Shown: piece after piece, positions 28,393 to 38,300 of the stretch
Numbering within the stretch: the first letter of the stretch is position 1
How the letters are laid out: each line of letters begins with the position of its first letter
Assembly (NCBI RefSeq): GCF_900104485.1
Contig: NZ_FMXQ01000004.1
Span: 62,001 to 126,000, forward strand
Direction of reading: 5' to 3'
DNA length: 64,000 bases
Source of the DNA: Bauldia litoralis
GTDB lineage: Bacteria; Pseudomonadota; Alphaproteobacteria; Rhizobiales; Kaistiaceae
Made by a program: the position numbers and the translations under genes
Notes under the pieces: generated by a model
Databases searched by the model: none
What the model was told of the DNA's origin: nothing
Seen by the model: only the letters and a program-made list of their open reading frames with translations

Positions 28393-30945
28393 ATGGCTGC
28401 AAATCTCGTCGATACCTTTTCCACCACGCCGATCGATCTTGCCGGCAACGATACGCTGGACGTCACCGCGCCCGGATCGATCGTCACCTCCGACGTCGCG
28501 ATCGTCTGGAATCTTGACGACCCGTCCGTCGCGCCGCCCGGCGTGGTCGTTGTCAACAACGGCTACATCGCGTCGACCGACGACCGCGCCATCGAGACCG
28601 ACGGGTCCCTGAACGGCGCGCAGGCAATCTCGCTCACCAACCACGGCACCATCACCGCGACCGGCGACGCCTTCAAGATCGGCGACGATCTGACCGACGG
28701 CATTGTCGTGATCAACAACTACGGCACCTTCGAATCCACCGACGACGGCCAGGTCTTCGACTTCAACGACGTCGAGGAGGCTGCCTCGATCGTCATCACC
28801 AATTTTGCCGGTGGCCTGATCCGGGCGACTGGCGCGGACGCGATGCGCCCGGGCGCCGACGCGGAAATCCACAATCACGGACATATCGTCTCGGAGGACG
28901 GTGACGGCATCGACTTCCAGGACGATGACGGCGGGGTCGTCACCAACCATGACGGCGGCCTGATCGAGGGCTCGAAGCACGGCATCACCGGCGACGAGGC
29001 GGTGACGGTCCACAATGCCGCGGGCGGCACGATCATCGGCCACAACGGCTCGGCGGTGAATATCGACAACGAAGGCGGCGAGGAGAACACCGTCCATGTC
29101 GTCAACCATGGCGTGATGGAAGGCCGCTCGGCCGAGACCGACGACAGCGACGGCGACGCCATCGACACCGACGGGCTGCTGATCCTCGACAACTATGGAA
29201 GCATCAAGGGTCTTGGCCACGAAGGCTACCACGACGGCGAGCCGAACCTGTCCGAGGGCATCGCCACCGGCGGCGGCGTCATCAACAATTTCGCGGGCGG
29301 CGAAATCTACGGCTACGGCCGCGCCATTCAGGTCGACGACAGCAGCAACGGCGCCGCGTTCTCGGCGACGATGATCCACAACGAAGGCCTGATCGAAGGC
29401 GGCGGCAACGGGCCGGAAGGGGTTTCGCCGGAAGATGCCGCGCCCCTCCTGCCAACCGGCAACGAAGCGATCAACCTGGTCGGCGACTGGGCCGACGAAT
29501 TGTCCAACAGCGGCGTCATCATCGGCGGCGTGATGATGGACGGCGGCGCCGACACGCTGACCAACATGGGCGCGATGAGCGCCATGGCCGGGTCGGCGGT
29601 CGATATGGGCGCCGGCAACGACATCGTCAATGCCTATGTCGGCAGTAGCATCAAAGGGTTGCTTGACGGCGGCGCCGACACCGACACGCTCAATCTGCTG
29701 GGCGAGGGCGCCGGCGAAGTCGGTGCCGTGGTCAACTTCGAGGCGCTTGCCGTCCAGGCCGGCGTGTGGCGTGTCATGGCTTCGCAAGCCTATGCCGACG
29801 GCATCGTCATTGCCGCCGGTGCGAGCCTCATCGTCGGCGACGGCGTCAGCCTTGGCGGCGATATCGCGGTCGCCGGGCGTCTGGTGATCGAGAATCCGGG
29901 CCTTGCCACGCTCGGTCAGGTGATCACCGGAACCGGCGTGGTCGAGTTCGCCGGTGGCGGCACCACGACCCTCGCTGCCGCCAGCAGCTACAGCGGTGGC
30001 ACCCTGCTGGCCGCGGGGACGCTGGCGATCGGCGCCGCCGGGGCGGCGGGCACCGGCGACATCGCCTTCGGCGACGGCGGGCAGACGCTGGTCGTCGACA
30101 ACGGCACGGCGGCACCGGTGGCATCCGAAGCGGCCGCGACCTTCGCAAATGCGATCGTCGACTTCGGCACCGGGGATGCGATCGAGCTGACCGGCCTGGC
30201 CTTCGCCGCCGGGGCGAGCGTCGACTATGACGCAGCGACCGGCATGATGACGGTGTCGAGCTACGGCGCCAGCTACCGGTTGACGGTCGTCGATCCCGAG
30301 GCGACCGAATTCACCGCCGAAAGCGACGGCGCCGGGGGAACCCGCATCGTCCTCAAGGATGTCGGCGTCACCATCGTCGGTAACAGCAAGGGCAACACCG
30401 TCGACGCCAGCCAGTCGGTGTTCGGCCAGCCGCTGCCGACGGCTTCCGACGATCTCATCAAGGGGCGTGGCGGCCACGATCGCCTGTCGGGCCTCGCCGG
30501 CAACGACGACATCCAGGGCGGCCGGGGCAAGGACCGCATCAAGGGCGGCGAGGGCAACGACCTGGTCAATGGTGGCCTGGGCAAGAACAAGGTAACCGGC
30601 AACGAGGGCGCCGACGCCTTCGTGTTCGACACCAGGCTCGGCGACGGCAAGCATGCCGACAAGGGCACCAACTTCACCTTCACCCGGATCACCGACTTCG
30701 ACACCGACGAGGACCTGGTGCTGCTCGACCAGGCGATCTTCACCGGCCTGTCGCTCGGCCCGCTGTCGGAGTCGGAATTTGCAAGAGGCAAGAAGGCGAA
30801 GGATGGCGACGACCACATCCTCTACCACCAGAAGTCCGGCGGGGTCTGGTACGACGCTGACGGCAAGGGCGGCGAGGATGCCGTGATGTTCGCCAGGGTG
30901 TCGAAGGGCACCAGCCTGGACGCGGGAGACTTCCTGGTCGTCTGA
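28393..30945 (+). CDS. Large secreted-type repeat protein with RTX C-terminus
   Basis: This is an 850-residue acidic protein without a Sec signal peptide. Residues ~30-430 contain about a dozen imperfect ~20-25-residue repeats centred on NxGxI (for example TNHGTITATGD, INNYGTFESTD, HNEGLIEGGGNG), the pattern of a right-handed beta-helix. Around 515-560 lies a strand repeat of the autotransporter-associated type (GGGTTTLAAASSYSGGTLLAAG). Residues ~690-745 carry RTX nonapeptides of the GGxGxDxU kind, followed by a C-terminus typical of RTX proteins exported by type I systems. Such proteins bind Ca2+ outside the cell and often act in adhesion. No hlyB/hlyD/tolC-like genes are in the window. GGGGAGCACC precedes the ATG. 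Confidence 0.85.
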   Translation: MAANLVDTFSTTPIDLAGNDTLDVTAPGSIVTSDVAIVWNLDDPSVAPPGVVVVNNGYIASTDDRAIETDGSLNGAQAISLTNHGTITATGDAFKIGDDLTDGIVVINNYGTFESTDDGQVFDFNDVEEAASIVITNFAGGLIRATGADAMRPGADAEIHNHGHIVSEDGDGIDFQDDDGGVVTNHDGGLIEGSKHGITGDEAVTVHNAAGGTIIGHNGSAVNIDNEGGEENTVHVVNHGVMEGRSAETDDSDGDAIDTDGLLILDNYGSIKGLGHEGYHDGEPNLSEGIATGGGVINNFAGGEIYGYGRAIQVDDSSNGAAFSATMIHNEGLIEGGGNGPEGVSPEDAAPLLPTGNEAINLVGDWADELSNSGVIIGGVMMDGGADTLTNMGAMSAMAGSAVDMGAGNDIVNAYVGSSIKGLLDGGADTDTLNLLGEGAGEVGAVVNFEALAVQAGVWRVMASQAYADGIVIAAGASLIVGDGVSLGGDIAVAGRLVIENPGLATLGQVITGTGVVEFAGGGTTTLAAASSYSGGTLLAAGTLAIGAAGAAGTGDIAFGDGGQTLVVDNGTAAPVASEAAATFANAIVDFGTGDAIELTGLAFAAGASVDYDAATGMMTVSSYGASYRLTVVDPEATEFTAESDGAGGTRIVLKDVGVTIVGNSKGNTVDASQSVFGQPLPTASDDLIKGRGGHDRLSGLAGNDDIQGGRGKDRIKGGEGNDLVNGGLGKNKVTGNEGADAFVFDTRLGDGKHADKGTNFTFTRITDFDTDEDLVLLDQAIFTGLSLGPLSESEFARGKKAKDGDDHILYHQKSGGVWYDADGKGGEDAVMFARVSKGTSLDAGDFLVV

Positions 30946-30972
30946 CCCGGACCGAAGACATCCGGGCGCCCG

Positions 30973-31998
30973 CTAGGGGGCGTCCGGCATCTCCAGGGTC
31001 GCCTCGCCGAAGGCGATCTCGGCGCCGTCGCGGATCACTGAATAGCGGCCGCGATAGGTGCCGGCCGGCCAGGCGGCGGCGGTGAGCCGCTTGCCGGCGA
31101 AGGCGAAGAACTGCGCCTTCGAGCGGTCGAGCGGATCGATCGTGTTTTCACCGAAGACATTACCGTCCGGGCCAATGACCCGGATTGCCTGGACGTCGCC
31201 CTGCTCGAGGCCGATTGCCCGGCCGAAGAAGACCAGGGCGGGCGCGTCGGGCCGCAGCGCGACGCTGTCCAGGTCACCGCTTTCGACGTCTTCCATCGTG
31301 ATCGCCGTGTCGGCGAAGCCGGCGTTGAGCACGAAGGCCGGCCGGTATCCGAGCGCCGCCGCGGCGTCGCTGGACCAGAGGCCGGTCGCGGCATCGCCGG
31401 CGACCGCGCAGCCGGCTCCGCCTGCGGCCGGCTGCGTGGCGAAGGGATCGACCGTCCCGTCGTTGTCGCGGACCGTGAAATGCAGATGGGGGAACTCGGT
31501 CATGCCGGAGAGGCCAATCTCGCCGAGCGGCGTGCCGGCCTTAACCGTGTCGCCGGGCGCGACCCGGATGCTGCCCCGCTTCATGTGGCAATATTGCGTG
31601 GACCAGCCGTCGCCATGGCTGATGAAGACGCCGTTGCCGCATTCGCGATCGGCCACGGCCCCGGGATTTTCCTCGTCGAACATCGCGTCGCGGACGCCGT
31701 CGCGCGTCCGCTGCACCGTGCCGTCGGCGGCGGCGAGAACGACAACGCCCGCCGTCATGTCGCGCAGCGTCGGCACCCGGATGTCGACGCCGTCATGGCC
31801 GTCATAGGTCTGGTGGCCGCAGCGATAATCGAGGGCCTCGGGCCCTGCGTCGCGGTCGACATAGTGCTGGATGGCGCAGGTCGCGCCGATGTCGCAGGCG
31901 ACGGGAAAGGCGAGCTCGATCGCCGCCGCCACCGCCGGCGACAAGGTCAGCGGCGCGGCGAGAACCACAAGGGCGGTTAGCTGTCGATGCCGTCCCAT
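30973..31998 (-). CDS. M23-family peptidase with signal peptide
   Basis: LytM-type metallopeptidases cleave peptidoglycan cross-links or act as activators of amidases. The 341-residue protein has a signal peptide (LTALVVLAAPLTLSPAVAAA), then the zinc site: GHDGVDIRVP (H and D), HGDGWSTQYCH, and the HLHF motif in TEFPHLHFTVRD. A ~130-residue C-terminal beta-rich extension follows. The start is the ATG at 31998, which overlaps the end of the upstream HAD gene by 22 bp; this implies co-translation. All zinc ligands are present, so activity is expected. Confidence 0.9.
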   Translation of the reverse strand: MGRHRQLTALVVLAAPLTLSPAVAAAIELAFPVACDIGATCAIQHYVDRDAGPEALDYRCGHQTYDGHDGVDIRVPTLRDMTAGVVVLAAADGTVQRTRDGVRDAMFDEENPGAVADRECGNGVFISHGDGWSTQYCHMKRGSIRVAPGDTVKAGTPLGEIGLSGMTEFPHLHFTVRDNDGTVDPFATQPAAGGAGCAVAGDAATGLWSSDAAAALGYRPAFVLNAGFADTAITMEDVESGDLDSVALRPDAPALVFFGRAIGLEQGDVQAIRVIGPDGNVFGENTIDPLDRSKAQFFAFAGKRLTAAAWPAGTYRGRYSVIRDGAEIAFGEATLEMPDAP

Positions 31999-32657
31999 AC
32001 CGCGAAAGCCTCGACGATCTTGGGAATGTCGGAAAGCTTGTTGGTCACCGTTTCGGCGCCGGCCGCGGTAAGCAGGTCGGCGAGGCCGACCCATGCATGC
32101 TGCCCGCCGGTGAACCCGATGACCCGGGCGCCGGCGGCATGGGCGGCAGTGACGCCGAAGACCGAATCCTCGACGACGATCGCGTCGCGCGGTGCGCAGC
32201 GGAACTGCTCCATGCCATAGATATAGACGTTCGGATCGGGCTTCGTCCTGCGATCGCCGACCTCGCCGGCCGACCAGATATTCGGCGCGAACTTGTCCCA
32301 GATGCCGGTCCGCTCCATGGTCAGCCGCAACCGCTCGGTCGACGAGTTGGAGCAGACGCAACGCGGGCCTTCGAGAATGTCGAGCATCTCCAGGACACCG
32401 GGGACCGCCTCGACTTCAGCGGCAAGGCGCCGGTTCAGCTCGGCATCCTGCTCGGCCAGGAATTCCGGCGGCAGCGGCTTGCCGATCTCCGCCTGGATGA
32501 TCTCGGCGATGCCATCGCTGGTCAGGCCGACGAAACGGCGGATGACGTCTTCCGGCGTGATCTTGAAGCCGATTTCGGCCAGATGCTCGGAGTCGACCTG
32601 GGCCGCAATGATTTCGGAATCAACCAGAACGCCGTCGCAGTCGAACATAATCAGCAT
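31977..32657 (-). CDS. HAD-superfamily hydrolase (phosphoglycolate phosphatase-like)
   Basis: This is a 226-residue HAD subfamily IA phosphatase. Motif I is MFDCDGVLVDSEII, motif II the CSNSST segment, motif III/IV GDRRTKPDPNVYI with VVEDSVFGVTAA. The cap domain (about 15-85) is helical. Relatives hydrolyse sugar phosphates or phosphoglycolate; the substrate here is unknown. It overlaps the M23 peptidase gene downstream, and faces ccrM across a 266-bp divergent region. Confidence 0.88.
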   Translation of the reverse strand: MLIMFDCDGVLVDSEIIAAQVDSEHLAEIGFKITPEDVIRRFVGLTSDGIAEIIQAEIGKPLPPEFLAEQDAELNRRLAAEVEAVPGVLEMLDILEGPRCVCSNSSTERLRLTMERTGIWDKFAPNIWSAGEVGDRRTKPDPNVYIYGMEQFRCAPRDAIVVEDSVFGVTAAHAAGARVIGFTGGQHAWVGLADLLTAAGAETVTNKLSDIPKIVEAFAVWDGIDS

Positions 32658-32835
32658 GGTGGGAACCGTCTGTCCGTCGGCAAGATGCCGCCATTCGAGG
32701 GGGAAGGCCCCTGTCTAACCATCCATCGATGGCGAGGGAAGGGCAAAAACCGCATGGCGGCTCCGCGTCGGGCGACGGGCGTCGCATGAGCCCTGAAGGG
32801 CCGGTGCCGCGCGGATGTCGGCCCGCTACCTTTTC

Positions 32836-34039
<1,204 letters not shown>

Positions 34040-34053
34040 CGCGGATCGGCCAA

Positions 34054-34087
34054 TTCCCCCTGCCCAGCAGCAACCGGGCAGGGGGAA
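34054..34087 (+). terminator. Strong hairpin after ccrM
   Basis: A perfect 12-bp inverted repeat TTCCCCCTGCCC / GGGCAGGGGGAA with a 10-nt loop lies 14 bp after ccrM, between it and a convergent gene. It can act in both directions. There is no T tract. Confidence 0.6.
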
Positions 34088-34132
34088 CTACTATCAGCGC
34101 CACGCCTTCGACGGGAAGGGCGGCGATTTCTC

Positions 34133-34606
34133 TCAGCCGACGATGGGCACCTGCACGACGGGCAGGGCGATGTCCGTCCTGAGGTCGGCCTCCGGCGTGT
34201 CGGACGGGTCGTTCAGGTAGATCTCGAGCCCGCACATCGGGACGTAGACCAGGTCGTTCCGCTCGTCGATCGCCGTGCCGATGCGCTTGAAAGACACCGG
34301 CATTGTCGCGTAGTTGCCTTCGTGGGTGGTCATCGCCCAGGTCATTGCCGGCAGCGCCGCGACATGGATGTCGTCGGGCGTCTCGACCGGGCGCAGCAGG
34401 GTGATCGCCGCGTCATAGCGCAGGCGATCGGCCGGCACCTGGCCGGGATCGTCCCATGAAAGCCCGATCACCCTGGTTTCCGGCGTCAGCAATCCTGCTC
34501 CGGCGGCCCAACTGAATATCCGCTCGAAAGCCGGGCCGACGGTGTTGTAAGGCCCGACGCTGCGGACACCGGCATAGACCATGCCGGGGAGTTTTCTCAG
34601 TTCCAT
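34133..34606 (-). CDS. GyrI-like / AraC effector-binding domain protein
   Basis: This 157-residue protein is a stand-alone GyrI-like small-molecule binding domain: it starts with ELRKLPGMVYAGVRSVGPY and ends with EIYLNDPSDTPEADLRTDIALPV, the signature of the AraC_E_bind/SOUL-like fold. Such proteins bind small hydrophobic ligands or inhibit gyrase; the role here is unknown. The ATG at 34606 is preceded by ACAGGAGACTCGAC. It follows a HAD gene by 32 bp on the same strand. Confidence 0.87.
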   Translation of the reverse strand: MELRKLPGMVYAGVRSVGPYNTVGPAFERIFSWAAGAGLLTPETRVIGLSWDDPGQVPADRLRYDAAITLLRPVETPDDIHVAALPAMTWAMTTHEGNYATMPVSFKRIGTAIDERNDLVYVPMCGLEIYLNDPSDTPEADLRTDIALPVVQVPIVG

Positions 34607-34638
34607 GTCGAGTCTCCTGTTGGCCCAGGGAAAGTCGG

Positions 34639-35253
34639 TCAGGCCGGGAGTACGCCGTAGCGCCGGAGGTCGGCTCGCAACCCGTCGGCATCGCGAAACA
34701 GTTCGGCATGCCACCCGGCGGCCCGCGCGCCCTCGACATTGGCCATCGTGTCGTCGAAGAAGAGCGTCGCGCCGGGATCGAGGTCGAAGGCCGTCGCGTG
34801 ATGGTCGTAGATCGCGCGGTCCGGCTTGATCAGTCCGATCCGCCCCGAGACGGTGGTGCCGCGGAAGCGGTCGAGGAAGGCGAAGCGCTGGCGGGCGACA
34901 TCGAAAGTGTCTCCGGCGAAATTGGTCAGGGCGGTCACGTCCCATCCGGCATCGAGCAGCGCTTCGAGCGTCGCGACGCTGTCCTCCAGGTGTCCCGGGA
35001 CCATCTCCGGCCAGTTGACCCGGAAGGCGCGGATCATCTCGGCGTGGTCGGGGTGATCGGCGATCAGCAGGTCCTCCGCCTCGGCCCAGGCGCGACCCCG
35101 ATCCTGCTCCGCGTTCCACGCCGGGGTGCAGATTTCGGTGAGAAAGCGCGCGCGCTCATTGTCATCCGGGATCAGCCGGCGATAGGGAATCTCCGGGTCC
35201 CAATGGATCAGGACCTTGCCGATATCGAAGACGACGTGGCGGATTTCGGTCAT
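34639..35253 (-). CDS. HAD-superfamily hydrolase
   Basis: A 204-residue HAD-IA hydrolase with motif I VVFDIGKVLIHWD, motif II ALTNFAG, lysine motif GLIKPDRAIYD and motif IV LFFDDTMANVEGA. The first aspartate is followed by Ile-Gly rather than the common Met-Asp or Gly-Asp: DIGKVL lacks the usual second Asp (DxD) of phosphatases, a pattern shared with haloacid-dehalogenase-like members. It overlaps mutY by 4 bp, so they form one operon. Confidence 0.88.
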   Translation of the reverse strand: MTEIRHVVFDIGKVLIHWDPEIPYRRLIPDDNERARFLTEICTPAWNAEQDRGRAWAEAEDLLIADHPDHAEMIRAFRVNWPEMVPGHLEDSVATLEALLDAGWDVTALTNFAGDTFDVARQRFAFLDRFRGTTVSGRIGLIKPDRAIYDHHATAFDLDPGATLFFDDTMANVEGARAAGWHAELFRDADGLRADLRRYGVLPA

Positions 35254-36356
35254 GCGGCATCCTTGCGGCTGCGTTTGGTTTTCGTCGCGCCGGGTATCGC
35301 CGATTCAATCGCCTTTTTCATGACGCTCGGCAGCGCCTCGCCGGGAAGCGCGTCAGGCGGCGACCACCAGTGATTGGCCGGCGCGGTATCGGCGACGACG
35401 GCCGCGCGATAGACGGCGAGCTCCAGCCGGAAATGGGTGAAGACGTGGACGACCGGGGCGGGCATCGCCTGCCAGTCGGCGGCGAAGGGAGCGCTGTCGA
35501 CGGGCGCGTCGGGCTGTTCGCCGGTCCAGTCCGTGCCGGGGGGCTCGCTCATCCCGCCCAGCAATCCCCTGTCGGGCCGCTGGCGGAGCAGGACCGCGCC
35601 GTCGCCGCGCACCGCGACGAAAGCCGCGCCGAAGCGGGTCGGCCGGTTGGCCTTTGGGGGCTTGACCGGGAAGCGCTCCTGCTCGCCCCGGGCCCGGGCG
35701 ACACATTCGCTGGTGAGGGGACAGAGCACGCAGGCCGGCCGCTTTGGCGTGCAGATCGCGGCACCGAGGTCCATCATCGCCTGGGCGTAGTCGCCCGCCC
35801 GCTGCCGCGGCGTCAGGTCGGCCTGGCGGGCGCGAATGTCCTTCTTGCCCTGCGGCATCGGCGTCTCGATGGCGAAGAGTCGGGCGATCACCCGTTCGAT
35901 ATTGCCGTCGACGACCGGCGCCGGTTCGTCATGGGCGATGGCGGCGATCGCGGCCGCCGTGTAGTCGCCGATCCCCGGTAGCGCCTTGAGCCCGTCCACC
36001 GTCGTCGGGAAGCGGCCGCCGTGGTCGCGCGCCACGATGCCGGCGCAGGCGTGGAGATTGCGCGCCCGGCTGTAATAGCCGAGCCCGGCCCAGGCCTTCA
36101 TGACGTCGTCGCGCGGGCTGGCGGCCAGAGCCGTGACGTCCGGCCAAAGTGCCGTGAACCTGTCGAAATAGGGCTTCACCGCCGCGACGGTGGTTTGCTG
36201 CAGCATGATCTCCGACAGCCAGACCCGGTAGGGATCGGGGCGGATGCCGCGGGCGCGCTCCTTCGGGCCGACCCGCCACGGCAGCGACCGCGCGTGGCGA
36301 TCGTACCAAGCGAGCAGGTCGGTCGGGATGGAGGGCGGGCTACCGGGATTCGTCAT
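35250..36356 (-). CDS. mutY: A/G-specific adenine glycosylase
   Basis: MutY removes adenine mispaired with 8-oxoguanine. The 368-residue protein shows WLSEIMLQQTTV, the helix-hairpin-helix LPGIGDYTAAAIAAIA with catalytic Asp in PVVDGNIERV, the [4Fe-4S] cysteines (CTPKRPACVLCPLTSEC, spacing 6-2-5) and a C-terminal NUDIX-like domain that reads 8-oxoG. The ATG at 36356 is chosen; a TTG at 36362 would add two residues. It lies 9 bp after the ABC-F gene. Confidence 0.96.
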   Translation of the reverse strand: MTNPGSPPSIPTDLLAWYDRHARSLPWRVGPKERARGIRPDPYRVWLSEIMLQQTTVAAVKPYFDRFTALWPDVTALAASPRDDVMKAWAGLGYYSRARNLHACAGIVARDHGGRFPTTVDGLKALPGIGDYTAAAIAAIAHDEPAPVVDGNIERVIARLFAIETPMPQGKKDIRARQADLTPRQRAGDYAQAMMDLGAAICTPKRPACVLCPLTSECVARARGEQERFPVKPPKANRPTRFGAAFVAVRGDGAVLLRQRPDRGLLGGMSEPPGTDWTGEQPDAPVDSAPFAADWQAMPAPVVHVFTHFRLELAVYRAAVVADTAPANHWWSPPDALPGEALPSVMKKAIESAIPGATKTKRSRKDAA

Positions 36357-36365
36357 CGCCAAAGC

Positions 36366-38021
36366 CTAGGCGAAGCCGCCCGTCGGCGGAATGCTCGACC
36401 TTCGTGATTCATGCGACGTGGCGAGCGGGAAGACCAGTCGCCGTTCGACGCCGATCGCCTCCAGAAAGTCCTCGTCGTGGCTCGCCACCAGCAGCGCGCC
36501 GTCGAAGTCGCCAAGCGCCGTCTCGACCGCGGCGATCGAGGCGAGGTCGAGGTGGTTGGTCGGTTCATCGAGGATGAGCAGCGCCGGCGGCTGGCCGCCG
36601 CCAAGCACGCAGGCCAGCCCGGCGCGCAGCATTTCGCCGCCGGACAGGACGGCGACCGGCTTCAGGGCATCGGTGTTGCGAAACAGGAAGCGCGCCAGCA
36701 TGGCGTGGGCGTGGTTGATCCCCGCTTCGGGATTGAGGCGGCGGAAGTTGTCGAGGATCGTCGTTGCCGGGTCGAGGATGGCAACGCCCTGGTCGAGCAT
36801 CACCGACCGCGTCGGCCGGTGCACCGTGCCGGCGGTCGGCGCGGTCGCGCCGCCGGCAAGCGCCAGGAAGGTGGTCTTGCCGGTGCCGTTGCCGCCGGTC
36901 AGCGCCACCCGCTCGAGTCCGGTCATCGCGAAGTCGATATCGCTGAAGACCGGCGGCTGGCCGGGATGGGCGAAGCCTGCCCCCTCCATCGCCAGCACGA
37001 TCTTTCCCGCCGGCAGGCCGGCGGACGGCAGAGCAAGCGCCAGCGTCGCGGTGCGCTCCACCGCGGCCTCGGCCTCGGCCACCGCGTCGGTCGCGGCGGC
37101 GCGCTGCTTTCCGGCGAGACGGCCGATGGCGGCGCCGGTGCGTTCGCTGCGCTCGCGCCGCGCGTCGAGCAGGAGTTTCGGCTGGTCGCCTCTCGCACGC
37201 GTGCGGGCGCCTTGCGCGGTGCGACGGGCCTGGCGCTCCTGCGTCGCCTGGAGCCGACGGGCGGTCACCTCGGCATCATGCCGGGCGATGTCGAGATCAC
37301 GCGCCGCGGCGGCGCGTTCGGCCGCCTTCCGCTCGGCATAGAGGTCGTAGCCGCCGCCATAGGCGCGGGCGCCGAGGCTGGACAGTTCGACGATGCGATC
37401 CATGCCGCGCAGCAGCGCCCGGTCGTGGCTGACGACGATGGCGCCCTTTTTCCAGCCGGTAAGCACGCGGGCGATGGCCGCGCGGCCATCGGCGTCGAGA
37501 TTGTTGGTCGGCTCGTCGAGGACGAGGAGATCGGGATCGTCGAGGAGGAGCGCCGCCAGCGCCACGCGCGTCCGCTCGCCGCCGCTCAGCGACGCCAGCC
37601 GCCGCGCGGGATCGAGACCGGCGAGGCCGACATCGGTCAGCGCGATGGCGAGGCGGGATTCGAGCGTCCAGTCGGCTTCGGCCGCGTCGTCGAGCGAGCC
37701 GCGTCCTTCGGCAAGTCGCTCCAGCCCGCCGAGGGCCTGCGCTACGCCAAGCAGGTCGGCGACGGGCGCGCGATCGTCGACCTGCACCGACTGGCGGAGC
37801 AGGCCGATCCGGCCCGAGCGCTCGACGGTGCCGGAGCGTGGCGTGAGCTCACCGGCGATCAGCCGGAGAAGAGTCGACTTGCCGATGCCGTTGCCGCCGA
37901 CGAGGCCGGCGCGGTCATGCCCGAAGGCGATATCGATGTCGGTGAGAAGATCGCGGCCGTCAGGCGTTGCAAACGAGACGGCGTGAAGCGCGACGATCGG
38001 CGCGGACTTGCGGGAAGACAT
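36366..38021 (-). CDS. ABC-F family ATP-binding protein
   Basis: ABC-F proteins are soluble twin-ATPase proteins that act on the ribosome, resolving stalls or protecting from antibiotics. The 551-residue protein has two ABC modules: Walker A in GGNGIGKSTLL (about 39-49) and GGNGTGKTTFL, signatures LSGGERTRVALAALLL and LSGGEMLRAGLACVLG, and Walker B with VLDEPTNNLD and ILDEPTNHLD. The ~80-residue linker between them is rich in Arg and Ala. The lack of membrane segments fits the family. A candidate leader ORF overlaps its 5' end. Confidence 0.9.
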   Translation of the reverse strand: MSSRKSAPIVALHAVSFATPDGRDLLTDIDIAFGHDRAGLVGGNGIGKSTLLRLIAGELTPRSGTVERSGRIGLLRQSVQVDDRAPVADLLGVAQALGGLERLAEGRGSLDDAAEADWTLESRLAIALTDVGLAGLDPARRLASLSGGERTRVALAALLLDDPDLLVLDEPTNNLDADGRAAIARVLTGWKKGAIVVSHDRALLRGMDRIVELSSLGARAYGGGYDLYAERKAAERAAAARDLDIARHDAEVTARRLQATQERQARRTAQGARTRARGDQPKLLLDARRERSERTGAAIGRLAGKQRAAATDAVAEAEAAVERTATLALALPSAGLPAGKIVLAMEGAGFAHPGQPPVFSDIDFAMTGLERVALTGGNGTGKTTFLALAGGATAPTAGTVHRPTRSVMLDQGVAILDPATTILDNFRRLNPEAGINHAHAMLARFLFRNTDALKPVAVLSGGEMLRAGLACVLGGGQPPALLILDEPTNHLDLASIAAVETALGDFDGALLVASHDEDFLEAIGVERRLVFPLATSHESRRSSIPPTGGFA

Positions 38022-38082
38022 GAGAAGAGACCTGAACGAAGGGACGGACGCGGGCGAAAGTGTTCGTCGCGTTCTGCTCCAT
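37960..38082 (-). CDS. Candidate leader peptide ORF upstream of the ABC-F gene
   Basis: An ATG at 38082 preceded by CAGGAGACCCCG opens a 40-codon frame (MEQNATNTFARV...RLVCNA) that ends at TGA 37962-37960, inside the ABC-F gene in another frame. Its ribosome-binding site is much better than the one before the ABC-F ATG (38021), which has only AGG at distance. Leader peptides control several antibiotic-resistance ABC-F genes. The function here is inferred only from position. Confidence 0.35.
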   Translation of the reverse strand: MEQNATNTFARVRPFVQVSSHVFPQVRADRRASRRLVCNA

Positions 38083-38300
38083 CGGGGTCTCCTGTCGCTG
38101 GTTGCCTGTTTCGGCGCTCCAGATGCGTCATCCGTGGCGGGAAGGCAAGGGGGCTCGCCGCACTTTCCCGAAACAAACTGGCACTTTCCGGGCCGGCCAC
38201 AGTCGGTCTAAAGAGAGAGCCGGACACCCGGTCGGTGTCGTCGCTATTCGTCGGGATGGCGACGCGCACGCGGCTCGCGCGACAAGGAGAGAGGATCGAA

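Noticed and set aside
28363-30828. Minus-strand open frame (821 codons) opposite the RTX protein gene
   Set aside because: The plus strand shows RTX and beta-helix repeats plus a ribosome-binding site; the opposite frame is Val/Asp/Ala-rich mirror sequence of those repeats.
38022-38300. A repeat copy of the riboswitch palindrome (GCACTTTCC-type sequences near 38158-38195)
   Set aside because: The short GCACTTTCC matches are not in the same loop-and-flank context and do not form the same hairpin.
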